DNA of 59,456 nt from Erythrobacter sp. (GTDB lineage Bacteria; Pseudomonadota; Alphaproteobacteria; Sphingomonadales; Sphingomonadaceae). Below are positions 44,864 to 54,520 of this stretch, in pieces; the first letter of the stretch is position 1, and every line of letters starts with the position of its first letter. Where the stretch lies: positions 1-59,456 of the forward strand of contig PNKW01000011.1 in assembly GCA_013822695.1 (NCBI GenBank), given 5' to 3'. Under the pieces are notes generated by a model. It saw only the letters and a list, made by a program, of their open reading frames with translations. It did not search any database and was not told the DNA's origin. Position numbers and translations under genes: made by a program.

Positions 44864-45928
44864 ATGGTTGATTCAATCCTGATCGGCGCAGGCGTGCTGG
44901 GCGCGGCTGCGGCAGCGGGCGCGTTCGCGATCACCCGGGACGGGTCGATCGTAACCCCTGAAGGGGCGGGCAAGGTCACCACCGCCTCGGGCACGTTCGA
45001 GGGCTTCGCGCTTCCCGATTATGCGCAGAAGTTCGTCACCGATGGCTACAAGAGCTATTTCATCGAGGTCGAACCGGGCATCAAGGTGCACATGCTGGAA
45101 GTCGGCGAGGGCTATCCGATCTTCATGCAGCACGGCAATCCGACGTCGGGTTTCCTCTATCGCAAGGTGGTCGAGCATCTGCCGCTCGACCGGGTGCGGG
45201 TGATCATGCCGACGCTGGTCGGGCTCGGCTTTTCGTCCAAGGTGCCGGTGAGCATGCACACGGCGGCGAACCACAATCGCTGGATCAGCGCGGCCTTGCA
45301 GCAGCTCGGACTCGAACAGGTGATCTATGTCGGGCAGGACTGGGGCGGCCCCATCGGCATCGGCGCGCTGGCGCTGTCGCCCGGCATGGTCAAGGGCATC
45401 GTCATCATGAACACCGCGATCCGGGTGACCGAGGTCAAGACCCGCCTCTCCAAGATCCATGACCTGATGAAGACCCCGATTGTCGGCGAGTTCTTGGGGA
45501 ATGTCCGCAATGCGATCTTCCGGGGCCTGCATCGCCCGCAGCACGATCCCGCCTCGATGCCGCAGGCGGTCAAGGATCTCTATGCCCGCCCGGTGCGCGA
45601 AAGCGGCAATCACAAGGCGCCGCTGGCAATGATGCGGATGGTGCCTGACGGTCCCGATCATCCGAGCACCCCGGTCATGCGCGAGCTTGTCCCGTTTGTG
45701 CGCGGGCTCGATGTGCCGGTCGAGATCGTCTGGGGCATCAACGATCCCATACTCGGCAGCGCGGTGCCTGCGATGCTCGAGAATTTTCCCGAGGCACGGG
45801 TTACCGAGACACCGGCTGGGCACTTCCTGCAGGAAGAGGTTCCCGAAGTGATCGCGGAGGCCGTGTTGCGGGTGCTCGGCGAGGTCCGGCAGGGCGGACC
45901 GCAGGCAGCCGCCGCGCCTGTCGGATAG
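44864..45928 (+). CDS. Alpha/beta hydrolase, haloalkane dehalogenase-like
   Basis: A 354-residue protein with a hydrophobic N-terminus (residues 3-24) that may anchor it. HGNPTSGFLYRKV has the halide-binding Asn of haloalkane dehalogenases. VGQDWGGPIG places the nucleophile Asp at 159 next to Trp160, the second halide ligand. The catalytic His is in AGHFLQEE. The intact Asn/Trp pair favours a true dehalogenase or epoxide/fluoroacetate-type hydrolase over an esterase, as the nucleophile is Asp, not Ser. Probably co-transcribed with the small membrane protein. Confidence 0.85.
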   Translation: MVDSILIGAGVLGAAAAAGAFAITRDGSIVTPEGAGKVTTASGTFEGFALPDYAQKFVTDGYKSYFIEVEPGIKVHMLEVGEGYPIFMQHGNPTSGFLYRKVVEHLPLDRVRVIMPTLVGLGFSSKVPVSMHTAANHNRWISAALQQLGLEQVIYVGQDWGGPIGIGALALSPGMVKGIVIMNTAIRVTEVKTRLSKIHDLMKTPIVGEFLGNVRNAIFRGLHRPQHDPASMPQAVKDLYARPVRESGNHKAPLAMMRMVPDGPDHPSTPVMRELVPFVRGLDVPVEIVWGINDPILGSAVPAMLENFPEARVTETPAGHFLQEEVPEVIAEAVLRVLGEVRQGGPQAAAAPVG

Positions 45929-46005
45929 CGCTGCGGCATGCGGCGCTGACGGGACGAATACCGCTCGCCACAAAGCGCTTGCCCCCACCGCGCGCAGCCG
46001 CTAAT

Positions 46006-46020
46006 TAATGTAATATATTA
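46006..46020. promoter_or_regulatory. TAAT-N7-ATTA operator, site 5
   Basis: TAATGTAATATATTA (followed by GA), 89 bp before the monooxygenase gene. Confidence 0.7.
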
Positions 46021-46108
46021 GATCGCGACGACAAGCGCCGACGCGCGTCACTTGTGGGCGCGCTGCCGGGTGCCGGTCGTCGCGATCGACAAGCGAGAGG
46101 CAAACTGC

Positions 46109-47956
46109 ATGACGAGAGTTCTCGACAAGGAAACCATCAGGCAGAAATACGCGGCCGAACGCGCCAAGCGGCTGCGGCCCGAAGGCAACGAGCAATACCA
46201 GCGCCTCTCGGGCAAGTTCGCGGATTTCGCTGTCGATCCGCACACGCCCTTCGTTCCCCGCGATCCGGTCACCGACCACGTCACCTTTGCCTTCATCGGC
46301 GCCGGCAAGTCCGGCCTTGTCACTGCGGCGCGGCTGAAAGAGGCGGGGATCGACAGCATTCGCCTGATCGACAAGGCGGGCGGCGTCGGCGGCACCTGGT
46401 ACTGGAACCGCTATCCCGGCGTGCGCTGTGATACGGCGGCTATGATCTACCTGCCGCTGCTCGAGGAAACCGGCTACATGCCGAGCGAGAAATATGTGCC
46501 CGGTCACGAAATTCTCGGCCATTGCGAGCGGATCGCCAAGCATTACGGCCTTTATGACAAGGCCCTGTTCCATACCGAGATCGATTCCGTGGAATGGCAG
46601 GACGATGCGAAGCTGTGGCGCATCACCACCAACCGCGGCGACGATTTCACCGCCAAATATCTCGGCATGGGCACCGGCCCGCTGCACGTCGCCAAGCTGC
46701 CGGGGATTCCCGGGATCGAGACCTTCAAGGGCAAGCAATTCCACACCAGCCGGTGGGACTACGACTATACCGGCGGCGATGCTTTCGGTGCGCCGATGGA
46801 GAAGCTTGCGGACAAGCGCGTTGCCGTGATCGGCACCGGCGCGACCGGGGTCCAATGCATCCCACAGGTTGCCAAGACCGCCGGCCAGCTGATCGTTTTC
46901 CAGCGCACCCCGTCATCGGTCGATGTGCGCGGCAATCACCCGATCGATCCGCAGTGGTTCGCTGATATCGCCAAGCCGGGCTGGCAGAAGCGCTGGATGG
47001 ACAATTTCGTCGACAATGTCGGGCGCGGTCTGCCGTCGGAGGATCTGATCAACGATGGCTGGACCGCGATCTCGCGGCGCATCCGGGAGAAGGTTCTGAG
47101 TGGCCGGCCGATGTGGCTCGCCAGATTGGCGACGCGGATCGCGGGCGCGCTTGGGCGTCCCCCGCGCCAGATGAGCCCGGAGAAGATCCTGGCCGCGATC
47201 GAGGATGCCGATATCGAGAAGATGGAGGAAATTCGCGCGCGGGTCGATGCGGTCGTCAAGGACGCGCAGACCGCCGCGCATCTCAAGGCGTGGTATTCGC
47301 AGCTCTGCAAGCGCCCCTGCTTCAGCGACGAATATCTCGATTGCTACAACCAACCCAACGTCACGCTGGTGGACACCGATGGCAAGGGTGTCGAGCGGAT
47401 CACCGAAACCGGGCTGATGGTGGGCGGCAAGCTCTACGAGGTCGATTGCATCGTCTATGCTTCGGGCTTCGAATTCGGGGCCAACTTCCAGATGAAGACG
47501 GGCTTCGACATCAAGGGCCGCCGCGGTCAGTTGCTGTCACAATACTGGGCCGAGGGCCTGCGCACTCTGCACGGCCTCCACGTTCCCGGATTTCCGAACG
47601 CCTTCATGGTGCAGATGAACCAGGCCGCCAACATGGTGACCAATATCCCGCACAATATCGTCGATCACGCCAGAACGGTGGCACAGGTGGTCTCCTATGC
47701 CGAGAGCCAAGGCTATGCCGAGGTCGAGCCGACCGAGGAAGCGGTCTCGCAATGGGTCGAACTGATCCTGACCGGCCAGGGTTCGCTGATTGCCTCGACC
47801 GAGTGCACGCCCGGCTTCTGGAACAATGAAGGTCAAGGCTGGAGCAAGGAGTTCCGCCAGTCGCAGGGTCATCCGGGCGGGGCCGAGGGATACTTCAAGC
47901 ATATTGATGCGTGGCGGAGATCGGGAACCTACAAGGGCCTCATCTTCAGCAAGTGA
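46109..47956 (+). CDS. Baeyer-Villiger flavin monooxygenase
   Basis: A 615-residue FAD/NADPH enzyme inserting oxygen next to a ketone to give an ester or lactone. The first dinucleotide motif FIGAGKSGLVTAARL (residue 62 on) has Lys at an unusual place. GGVGGTWYWNRYPGVRCD is the type I BVMO block. The fingerprint F-x-G-x3-H-x3-W is FKGKQFHTSRW (206-216). The NADPH loop is VIGTGATGVQCI. The N-terminal extension of about 55 residues is typical of steroid- and large-ketone-acting members. ATG 46109 was chosen; an upstream frame lacks support. It stands behind operator site 5. Confidence 0.93.
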   Translation: MTRVLDKETIRQKYAAERAKRLRPEGNEQYQRLSGKFADFAVDPHTPFVPRDPVTDHVTFAFIGAGKSGLVTAARLKEAGIDSIRLIDKAGGVGGTWYWNRYPGVRCDTAAMIYLPLLEETGYMPSEKYVPGHEILGHCERIAKHYGLYDKALFHTEIDSVEWQDDAKLWRITTNRGDDFTAKYLGMGTGPLHVAKLPGIPGIETFKGKQFHTSRWDYDYTGGDAFGAPMEKLADKRVAVIGTGATGVQCIPQVAKTAGQLIVFQRTPSSVDVRGNHPIDPQWFADIAKPGWQKRWMDNFVDNVGRGLPSEDLINDGWTAISRRIREKVLSGRPMWLARLATRIAGALGRPPRQMSPEKILAAIEDADIEKMEEIRARVDAVVKDAQTAAHLKAWYSQLCKRPCFSDEYLDCYNQPNVTLVDTDGKGVERITETGLMVGGKLYEVDCIVYASGFEFGANFQMKTGFDIKGRRGQLLSQYWAEGLRTLHGLHVPGFPNAFMVQMNQAANMVTNIPHNIVDHARTVAQVVSYAESQGYAEVEPTEEAVSQWVELILTGQGSLIASTECTPGFWNNEGQGWSKEFRQSQGHPGGAEGYFKHIDAWRRSGTYKGLIFSK

Positions 47957-48002
47957 GACGGCCGCAGGGCTGGCCGCCGCGGCCTTCTTGCCTTGCAGGC
48001 GA

Positions 48003-48017
48003 TAATCGATTGCATTA
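48003..48017. promoter_or_regulatory. TAAT-N7-ATTA operator, site 6
   Basis: TAATCGATTGCATTA (followed by GA), 37 bp before the second sulfatase gene. Confidence 0.7.
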
Positions 48018-48053
48018 GACGGGGTTGGCGACTGCGCCGCGGTGGGGGTATTG

Positions 48054-49727
48054 ATGCTGAGAAAGATCCTGATCGCCGTGCTGGCAATCGTCGTCATCGG
48101 CGGCGCAGTCGGCTGGTTCTACCGAAACGCGATCATGACCGCGCTGCTGATGCGCCGGATCGAGGCGACCAAGGAATATGTCGAGCCCACACGGGAGGTC
48201 GTGTGGGATCAGGGCCCGGCCACCGCCGATGCGCCCGTCTCCGAACGCCCCCCCAACGTGGTGTTCATCCTGTTCGACGATTTCGGATACAATGACCTCA
48301 CCACCTTCGGCGGCGGGGTCGCCGACGGGAAGGTGCCTACGCCGAACATCGACAAGCTCGCAGGCCAGGGCGCGATCTTCAATCAGGCCTATTCCGGCAC
48401 TTCGACCTGCGCGCCCTCGCGCGCGATGCTGATGACGGGTCGCTATCCCACCCGCACCGGGTTCGAATTCACCCCGATCCCCGATGGCATGGCCAAGGCG
48501 CTGCCGATCTTCGCCGCCGACATGGATCGCGGCGCCTTGCCGCCGACCGTGTTCAATGCCGCGTTCGACGAAGAAAAGATGCCCTTCAAGAATCAGGGTC
48601 TCCCCGGCTCGGAAGTCACCATCGCCGAACTGCTCAAGACCAAGGGCTACCACACCGTCCACATCGGCAAGTGGCATCTCGGCGAGGCGGCCGAGTTCAA
48701 GGCCAACGCGCAAGGCTTCGACGAGAGCCTCAACATGCACAATGGCATGTATCTTCCGGAAGACGATCCGAACGTCGTCAACGCCAAGCTCGATTTCGAC
48801 CCGATCGACAAGTTCTTCTGGGCCCGGCTGCAATTCGCCGCGACCTTCAATGGCAGCAAGCCGTTCGAGCCGGGCGGCTACATCACCGATTGGTGGACCG
48901 ACCAGTCATTGAAGGTGATCGAGGCCAACCGCAACCGGCCGTTCTTCCTCTACATGGCCCATTGGGGCGTCCACACGCCGCTCCAGGCGACCCGGGAGGA
49001 CTTCGAGGCGGTGGGTGACATCAAGCCGCATCGGCTGCGGGTCTACGCCGCGATGGTGCGCGCGCTCGATCGCAGCGTCGGGCGGATCATGGCGAAGCTC
49101 GACGAGGAGGGGCTTGCCGACAACACCATCGTGGTGCTCAGCAGCGACAATGGCGGGGCCGGCTATGTCGGCCTGCCCGACATCAACGCACCCTATCGCG
49201 GCTGGAAGATCACCCTGTTCGAAGGTGGCATCCGGGTGCCGATGTTCGTGCGTTGGCCCAAAGCCATCAAGCCCGGCACCCGGATCGAAACCCCGGTTGC
49301 GCATATCGACGTCCTGCCGACGCTCGCTTCGGCAGCCGGCGTGCCCCTGCCCGCCGATCGGATCATCGATGGGCGCGACATGCTGCCGCTCGCGACCGGG
49401 GGCGGCGCGTTCTCACGCCCGAACAATGCGATCTTCTGGCAATCGGGCGCCTATCAGGTGGTGCGCGCGGGCGACTGGAAGCTGCAGATCGACGGCACGC
49501 GCAAGAAGACGTGGCTGTTCGATCTGGCCGCCGATCCCACCGAGAAGACCAATCTCGCTGGAACGCGGCCCGACAAGGTCGCCGAGCTCAGGCAACTGCT
49601 GGCTGCGCATCACAAGGGTGCGGTCAAGCCGCTCTACCCCTTCAAGCTCGCCAGCCCGGTGATGGTCGACAAGACCGAAGCGCAGACGGCTGTTCCGGGT
49701 GACGAATACGTGATCTGGCCGAACTAG
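48054..49727 (+). CDS. Type I sulfatase (arylsulfatase)
   Basis: A 557-residue sulfatase. An N-terminal hydrophobic segment (residues 3-22) anchors or exports it. PPNVVFILFDDFGYNDLTTFGG carries the metal-binding Asp pair. GTSTCAPSRAMLMTGRYPTRTGFEF holds C119, the formylglycine site (C-x-P-S-R then x4-G). IGKWHLGEAAEF and LSSDNGGAGYVG are further blocks. It shows only distant similarity to the sulfatase at 40.3 kb, so they probably act on different sites or substrates. Its TAG lies inside the inverted end of the 49.7-kb repeat element. Confidence 0.95.
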   Translation: MLRKILIAVLAIVVIGGAVGWFYRNAIMTALLMRRIEATKEYVEPTREVVWDQGPATADAPVSERPPNVVFILFDDFGYNDLTTFGGGVADGKVPTPNIDKLAGQGAIFNQAYSGTSTCAPSRAMLMTGRYPTRTGFEFTPIPDGMAKALPIFAADMDRGALPPTVFNAAFDEEKMPFKNQGLPGSEVTIAELLKTKGYHTVHIGKWHLGEAAEFKANAQGFDESLNMHNGMYLPEDDPNVVNAKLDFDPIDKFFWARLQFAATFNGSKPFEPGGYITDWWTDQSLKVIEANRNRPFFLYMAHWGVHTPLQATREDFEAVGDIKPHRLRVYAAMVRALDRSVGRIMAKLDEEGLADNTIVVLSSDNGGAGYVGLPDINAPYRGWKITLFEGGIRVPMFVRWPKAIKPGTRIETPVAHIDVLPTLASAAGVPLPADRIIDGRDMLPLATGGGAFSRPNNAIFWQSGAYQVVRAGDWKLQIDGTRKKTWLFDLAADPTEKTNLAGTRPDKVAELRQLLAAHHKGAVKPLYPFKLASPVMVDKTEAQTAVPGDEYVIWPN

Positions 49728-50007
49728 AGTCTGTTTCAGTAGGGTGGAAGCGCCTGCATCGCGTCAGGAAGTCCGCTGGATAGGAGTGGTTCGCAGCAGG
49801 GGCTGGTTGCCCCTGCAAGGGCCGCGACGCCGCCAGCGGGCTTCCTGACGCGACCCCGGAGGGGCGGGCCGCTTTTGACCCATCGCCGCGGAGCCAAAGG
49901 ATTCTGGCGTCGGTCACTATGCTTGAGCATGGCTCCCTCCTCTCTCCTTGCGCTGGGCCAAAATCGGCTCCGTGCAGGCGCTTCCACCTTACTGAAACAG
50001 ACTCTAG
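49724..50007. repeat. Inverted-repeat element (MITE-like)
   Basis: The left end 49724-49758 (CTAGAGTCTGTTTCAGTAGG through GGAAGCGCCTGCA) and right end 49973-50007 are inverted copies with one mismatch in 35. Inside, TCGCGTCAGGAAG (49759-49771) and CTTCCTGACGCGA (49841-49853) bound a second hairpin. No transposase is encoded. Related single ends lie at 34513-34547 and 55322-55352. The left end includes the sulfatase stop codon. Confidence 0.85.
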
Positions 50008-50187
50008 GGGCCAGCGCCCGCCGCTCCCCTTGATCGACCCCGCCTCCGCACCTGCCGTGGAGGCGGGGCTTTGGCGCGCCCGCATCCGCGGGCCGTTGGG
50101 TTCGTCCTGATGCCTCAAGAATTCCCGGAAGAGGCCGCGCTGCGCGCGCAAATCTCTCCTTGCAGAACCCCGAATAATCTTTCACAT

Positions 50188-50202
50188 TAATGCATCGCAG
50201 TA
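50188..50202. promoter_or_regulatory. TAAT-N7-ATTA operator, site 7 (one mismatch)
   Basis: TAATGCATCGCAGTA has one mismatch in the right half but keeps the flanking GA. It lies 43 bp before the TonB receptor start. Confidence 0.6.
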
Positions 50203-50244
50203 GACTGGGGCTTGAGCCCGGCGCTGCCCGAATGGAGGGGATAT

Positions 50245-52896
50245 ATGGCAAGGACAACCAATCGGCATCTCGCGCAGCGGTTCAAGGTGGCGCTGTCGGC
50301 AGGCACGGCGCTGCCGGTTCTTCTGCTCGGAATGAGCGCGCCTGCACTCGCGCAGGAACAGCCGGAGGCCGATCAGGAAGGCACTGCCGTGTCGTCGCCG
50401 CGCGTCGGGGATATCGTGGTCACCGCGAACAAGCGCGAGGAGACCTTGCAGGACACGCCGATCGCGGTTTCCGTGGTGGAGGCCGAAGCTATCGAACAGG
50501 CCGAGATTCAGGACCTGCTCGACCTCCAGACGCTGGTGCCCTCGCTTGCCATCCGGCAGGGGCAGACCTCGGGCAACACCAACTTCTTCATCCGTGGCTT
50601 CGGCAACGGCCAGAACGCCATCGGGCTCGAGCCTTCGGTCGGGGTGTTCATCGACGGGGTCTATCGCTCGCGCTCGGCGGCCTCGATTTCCGACCTGCCG
50701 AACCTCGAGCGGGTCGAAGTTCTGCGCGGCCCGCAATCGACCCTGTTCGGCAAGAACGCCTCGGTCGGCGTGATCTCGGTGACCACGCGCAAGCCGCAAT
50801 TCGAATGGGACGGCCATCTCGAATCGAGCTTCGGCAATTACGGCCTGCATCGCTTCGAAGCCTATGTCACGGGGCCCGTCACCAACACCGTGGCCGTGGC
50901 GCTGGGCGGCAATTTCAACCGGCGCGATGGGTATGTCGAGGATCTTGGAACGGGCGACGACTACAACGAGCGAGACCGCTGGGGCATCCGCGGCGACATC
51001 CTGTGGGAGCCCTCGCTCGATGTCAGCTTCCGCCTGATCGGCGACTACGACAAGATCGACGAGAATTGCTGCATCCTCACCAATCTGGTCGAGGGCCCGA
51101 CCGGCGCCAGCATCCGCGCGCTGGGCGGGCAATTCGTCTCGGAAGACCCGTTCTCCTAGGATGTGAATTACGACATCGTGCCGACCAACCGGATCGAGAA
51201 CTACGGCGTGTCGCTTCAGGGGGATATCGACTTCGACTTCGCGACGCTGACCAGCATCACCGCCTATCGCCATAACGACGTCGCCTCCCAGTTCGATCCC
51301 GACGCGACCAGCCTGGAACTGTTTGCAACAAACTCAGGCCAATCGGAAATCGAGACCTTCACGCAGGAAATCCGGCTGCAGTCCAATGGTGCGGGCAAGC
51401 TGGTCGACTGGATGATCGGGGGCTTCTATTTCGATGAGCGGCTCCAGTCCGGCAACGACCTGTTCTATGGCACGGATTTCCGGCCTTACCTTGGCGCGCT
51501 GCTCGGCAATCCCACGCAGGTTGCCACATTCGAGGCCGCTGCCGGGGTGCCGCCCGGCACCTTTGCCGCACCCGGACAAGGCATTTCGGAGAGGAGCGAG
51601 CAGGACAACACCGCCTGGTCGGTCTTCGGCAATGTCGACGTGCATCTCACCGACCGCCTGACCGCCACTTTCGGGGTCAGCTACACCGAAGATCGCAAGG
51701 ACGTTTCGGTCACCGCGCTCAGCACCGATGCGCTGGCTGCGGTCAATCTCGACCAGCTCGGCTACAATGCCACGCTCAGGAACCTGCTGGCGGCGCGCGG
51801 CGTGAACTTGCAGAATCCGGCATCGGTGGGGCCGTTCGTCGCAACTAATCCGGCCATCTACGCGCAGATCCAGCAGCAGGCCTTGGCGACCGCACTCGGC
51901 ACCGGGAACCCGTTCAATGGGCTGCGGGCGCTGCAATTCTTCCCGCCGTTCCTCAACTTCCCCAACGCGGTGGAAGACGGACAGTCGCGCGACAACAGCA
52001 CCGATTTCACGGCCCGCCTCGCCTATGAGCTGACCGATCAGATCAGCATCTATGCGTCCTACGCGACGGGCTTCAAGGCGAGCTCGTGGAACCTGTCACG
52101 GCAGAGCCGGCCGACAGCCGCGATCCTTGTCCCAGGCAATCCGGTGGTCGATCCGGTCACCCGGCAGGTTCTGCGGGCGACGCCAGCCTCGCCTGTGACC
52201 GATGCAGGTCTCTATACGACAAACCTCTTGCCCGGGACACGCCTCGCCTCGCCCGAGGATGCCGAGGTCTATGAGCTTGGGATCAAGGGCACCTTCGACA
52301 ACTTCGCCTTCACCCTCACCGTCTTCGATCAGACCCTGAAGAATTTCCAGACCACCGTGTTCACGCAGAACGGCTTCGTGTTCGCCAATGCGGCCGAGCA
52401 ATCGACCTTCGGCGTCGAGGTCGATTTCCGCTGGAGCCCGCTCGACGGACTGTTCTTCACCGGCGGCGCGACCTTCCTCGATCCGGTCTATGACAGCTTC
52501 CCCAATTTCGGCCCGGGCATCGACATCTCGGGGCAGCAGCCGCAAGGGGTAGCGGAGACCCAGTTCACGCTCGGTTCGAACTACAACTTCACCATCGGCA
52601 GTCTCGACGCCTTCGTGCGGGCCGATTGGCAGCATATCGGCAATTCGCCGCTTCTCGACGATCCGAACGAAGCGGCCCGGCTGGTGGGCAGCGGCTTTTC
52701 GCGCGAGCAGAACCTTGTGAACATGTCGCTCGGGATCAGGACCTCCGGCGGCTTCGCGCTGTCCTTGTGGGCGCGCAACCTGTTCGACGATCAGCATATC
52801 GTCTTCGCCTCGCCCGCCCTGGCACAGGCCGGCACGATCAACGGCGCGCCGAACCAGCCGCGCACTTACGGGGTGACGCTCCGCAAGTCGTTCTAG
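50245..52896 (+). pseudogene. TonB-dependent receptor interrupted by an in-frame amber codon
   Basis: The frame spans 884 codons. It begins with a signal peptide ending PALAQE, then a TonB-box/plug region (DIVVTANKREETLQDTPIAVSVV; FIRGFGNGQNAIGLEPSVGVFIDGVYRS) and a beta-barrel ending RKSF. A TAG at 51157-51159 (after SEDPFS) interrupts it in the barrel at about residue 305; the same frame resumes at once with DVNYDIVPTNRIENYG and runs to 52896. One base change from CAG would explain it. With no frameshift and good coding beyond, this is a recent nonsense mutation, a sequencing error, or a suppressed codon. GGAGGGG precedes ATG 50245. Confidence 0.85.
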
Positions 52897-52938
52897 CCGT
52901 TACGCTGAAACCAACGCGGCCCCGATTGCAGGAAAACC

Positions 52939-54408
52939 TCAGGAGCCCAGCTTCCTGAGGTTTTCTTCGTGGGTGGCCCGATCGATCCGGTAGGTGGCAA
53001 TGACCGCGATCATCGCGATCCAGAGCGCCAGCACGAGCGGCACGTAATAGGCCCCCATCCGCCAGATGGCGTCGGCGCTGACCTCCTCCGGCTTGGCGCC
53101 CGGCGAAACCCCGGCGAGCGTCAGGATCGTCGTTGCCGCCATCACCCCGATGCCGCGCACGGCCTTGTCGATGAAGGTCTCGGCCGCGATGAACACGCCC
53201 TCAGATCGCCGGCCGGTCTGCAATTCGCTGTCCTCCACCAGATCGGCCAGCATCGATGCGAACAGGATCTGGAAACAGATGATCAGCCCGATATCGAGGA
53301 TGTTGGTGATCGTGACGAACCAGAAGATGAAGGGCGTCCCGTTGGGCGGCAGCAGATCGAGCAGTCGCAGGATGATCGGCACCGGCGCGCCGATGAAGGC
53401 CACCAGCCCGACAAGGATCGCACCGCGCTTCTTGCCCAGTCTGCGCGAGACGAAGGGTGCCAATACCAGCCCGATGCCCGCCGCGACAAAGGTGCCGACG
53501 AAAATCGCGCCCGTCTGGCGCTCGTCGAACCCCCAGAAATAGGTGAGGAAATAGAGCGAAAGACCCGCGGCGAGCCCGCCCGCGATCGCCGCCAGCATCG
53601 CAGCGACGAACAGCGACAGGAAGGAGCGGTTCGAAAGCGTCTCGATCAACTCGCCGAAGATCAGTCTGATCGTGAGCATGCGTGGCGGGGGAGCGGACTT
53701 CAGGTAGGGAATGCGCGCGTGCGTTCCCGCAGCGCTGATGAGGATCGACAGCAGGATGGTCAGCGCCCCGACGAGGCCATAGATCGGGTAGGCATCGCGA
53801 TTGAACCGCCCGTCGGCAATGGTGGCGGTGACGAACATCGGGAACAAGACTGCAAAGGCCCATACCGACACCGCATTGCCGCCCACCCACGCAAGGGAAT
53901 ACCGCAAGCTGTAGAGCGCGGTGCGCTCATGATAGTCCGGCGTGAGTTCGGGCACGAGCGCGCTGGCCGGGGTGCGGTAGAATGTAATCGCCGTCCGCAC
54001 GATCACCGCAAGCGTCACAAGGTACCAGAACAGCACGGTCTGGCTGGCGTTTGCGGGCGGCGTCCACAGGAAATAGAAGCTCGCCGCCAGCGGGATCGCC
54101 GAGGCGTAGAGGAAGGGGTGACGCCTGCCCCAGCGCGAGCGCAGATTGTCGGACCAATAGCCGACCACCGGATCGCTGATCGCATCGCACACCAGCGAGA
54201 TCAGGATCGCCAAGCCGACCAGCCGCGCGTCGAGGCCGACCACCTGACTGTAGAAGATCAGCAGAAAGAAATCGAATGCGGCTGCTGTGACCCCCGGGGC
54301 GATGGCGCCGACGCCAAAGGCGAGCTTGGTTGGCCGCGACAGCGGCGGCGACGCGGCGGTCTGCTTGAAGGGATCGGGCGCACCGCTTTGATAGTCCACG
54401 CGTCGCAT
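52939..54408 (-). CDS. GPH-type (MelB-like) sugar/cation symporter, MFS
   Basis: A 489-residue transporter with twelve membrane segments. KLAFGVGAIAPGVTAAAFDFFLLIFYSQVVGLDA and DAISDPVVGYWSDNLRSRWGRRHPF match the glycoside-pentoside-hexuronide symporter family (D-P-x3-G-x-x-S-D-x2-x-S-x-x-G-R-R-H). It takes up its substrate with a cation. Relatives occur in sphingomonad steroid and glycoside clusters. It is divergent from the TetR gene across operator site 8, so probably regulated by it. The substrate is likely the desulfated or sulfated compound of this locus (inference). Confidence 0.9.
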   Translation of the reverse strand: MRRVDYQSGAPDPFKQTAASPPLSRPTKLAFGVGAIAPGVTAAAFDFFLLIFYSQVVGLDARLVGLAILISLVCDAISDPVVGYWSDNLRSRWGRRHPFLYASAIPLAASFYFLWTPPANASQTVLFWYLVTLAVIVRTAITFYRTPASALVPELTPDYHERTALYSLRYSLAWVGGNAVSVWAFAVLFPMFVTATIADGRFNRDAYPIYGLVGALTILLSILISAAGTHARIPYLKSAPPPRMLTIRLIFGELIETLSNRSFLSLFVAAMLAAIAGGLAAGLSLYFLTYFWGFDERQTGAIFVGTFVAAGIGLVLAPFVSRRLGKKRGAILVGLVAFIGAPVPIILRLLDLLPPNGTPFIFWFVTITNILDIGLIICFQILFASMLADLVEDSELQTGRRSEGVFIAAETFIDKAVRGIGVMAATTILTLAGVSPGAKPEEVSADAIWRMGAYYVPLVLALWIAMIAVIATYRIDRATHEENLRKLGS

Positions 54409-54493
54409 CCCCCGAGTGTGAAAATTGCAAACGAGGTGAACCTGTTCTCTTCTTGGCGGTTCCCCTTCGGGTGTGATATCCCATGGCTCACAT

Positions 54494-54508
54494 TAATGTG
54501 CAATATTA
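54494..54508. promoter_or_regulatory. TAAT-N7-ATTA operator, site 8
   Basis: TAATGTGCAATATTA (followed by GA) lies 13 bp before the TetR ATG and 86 bp from the symporter start. The position suits autoregulation and control of the divergent gene. Confidence 0.75.
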
Positions 54509-54520
54509 GATTAGAGAACC

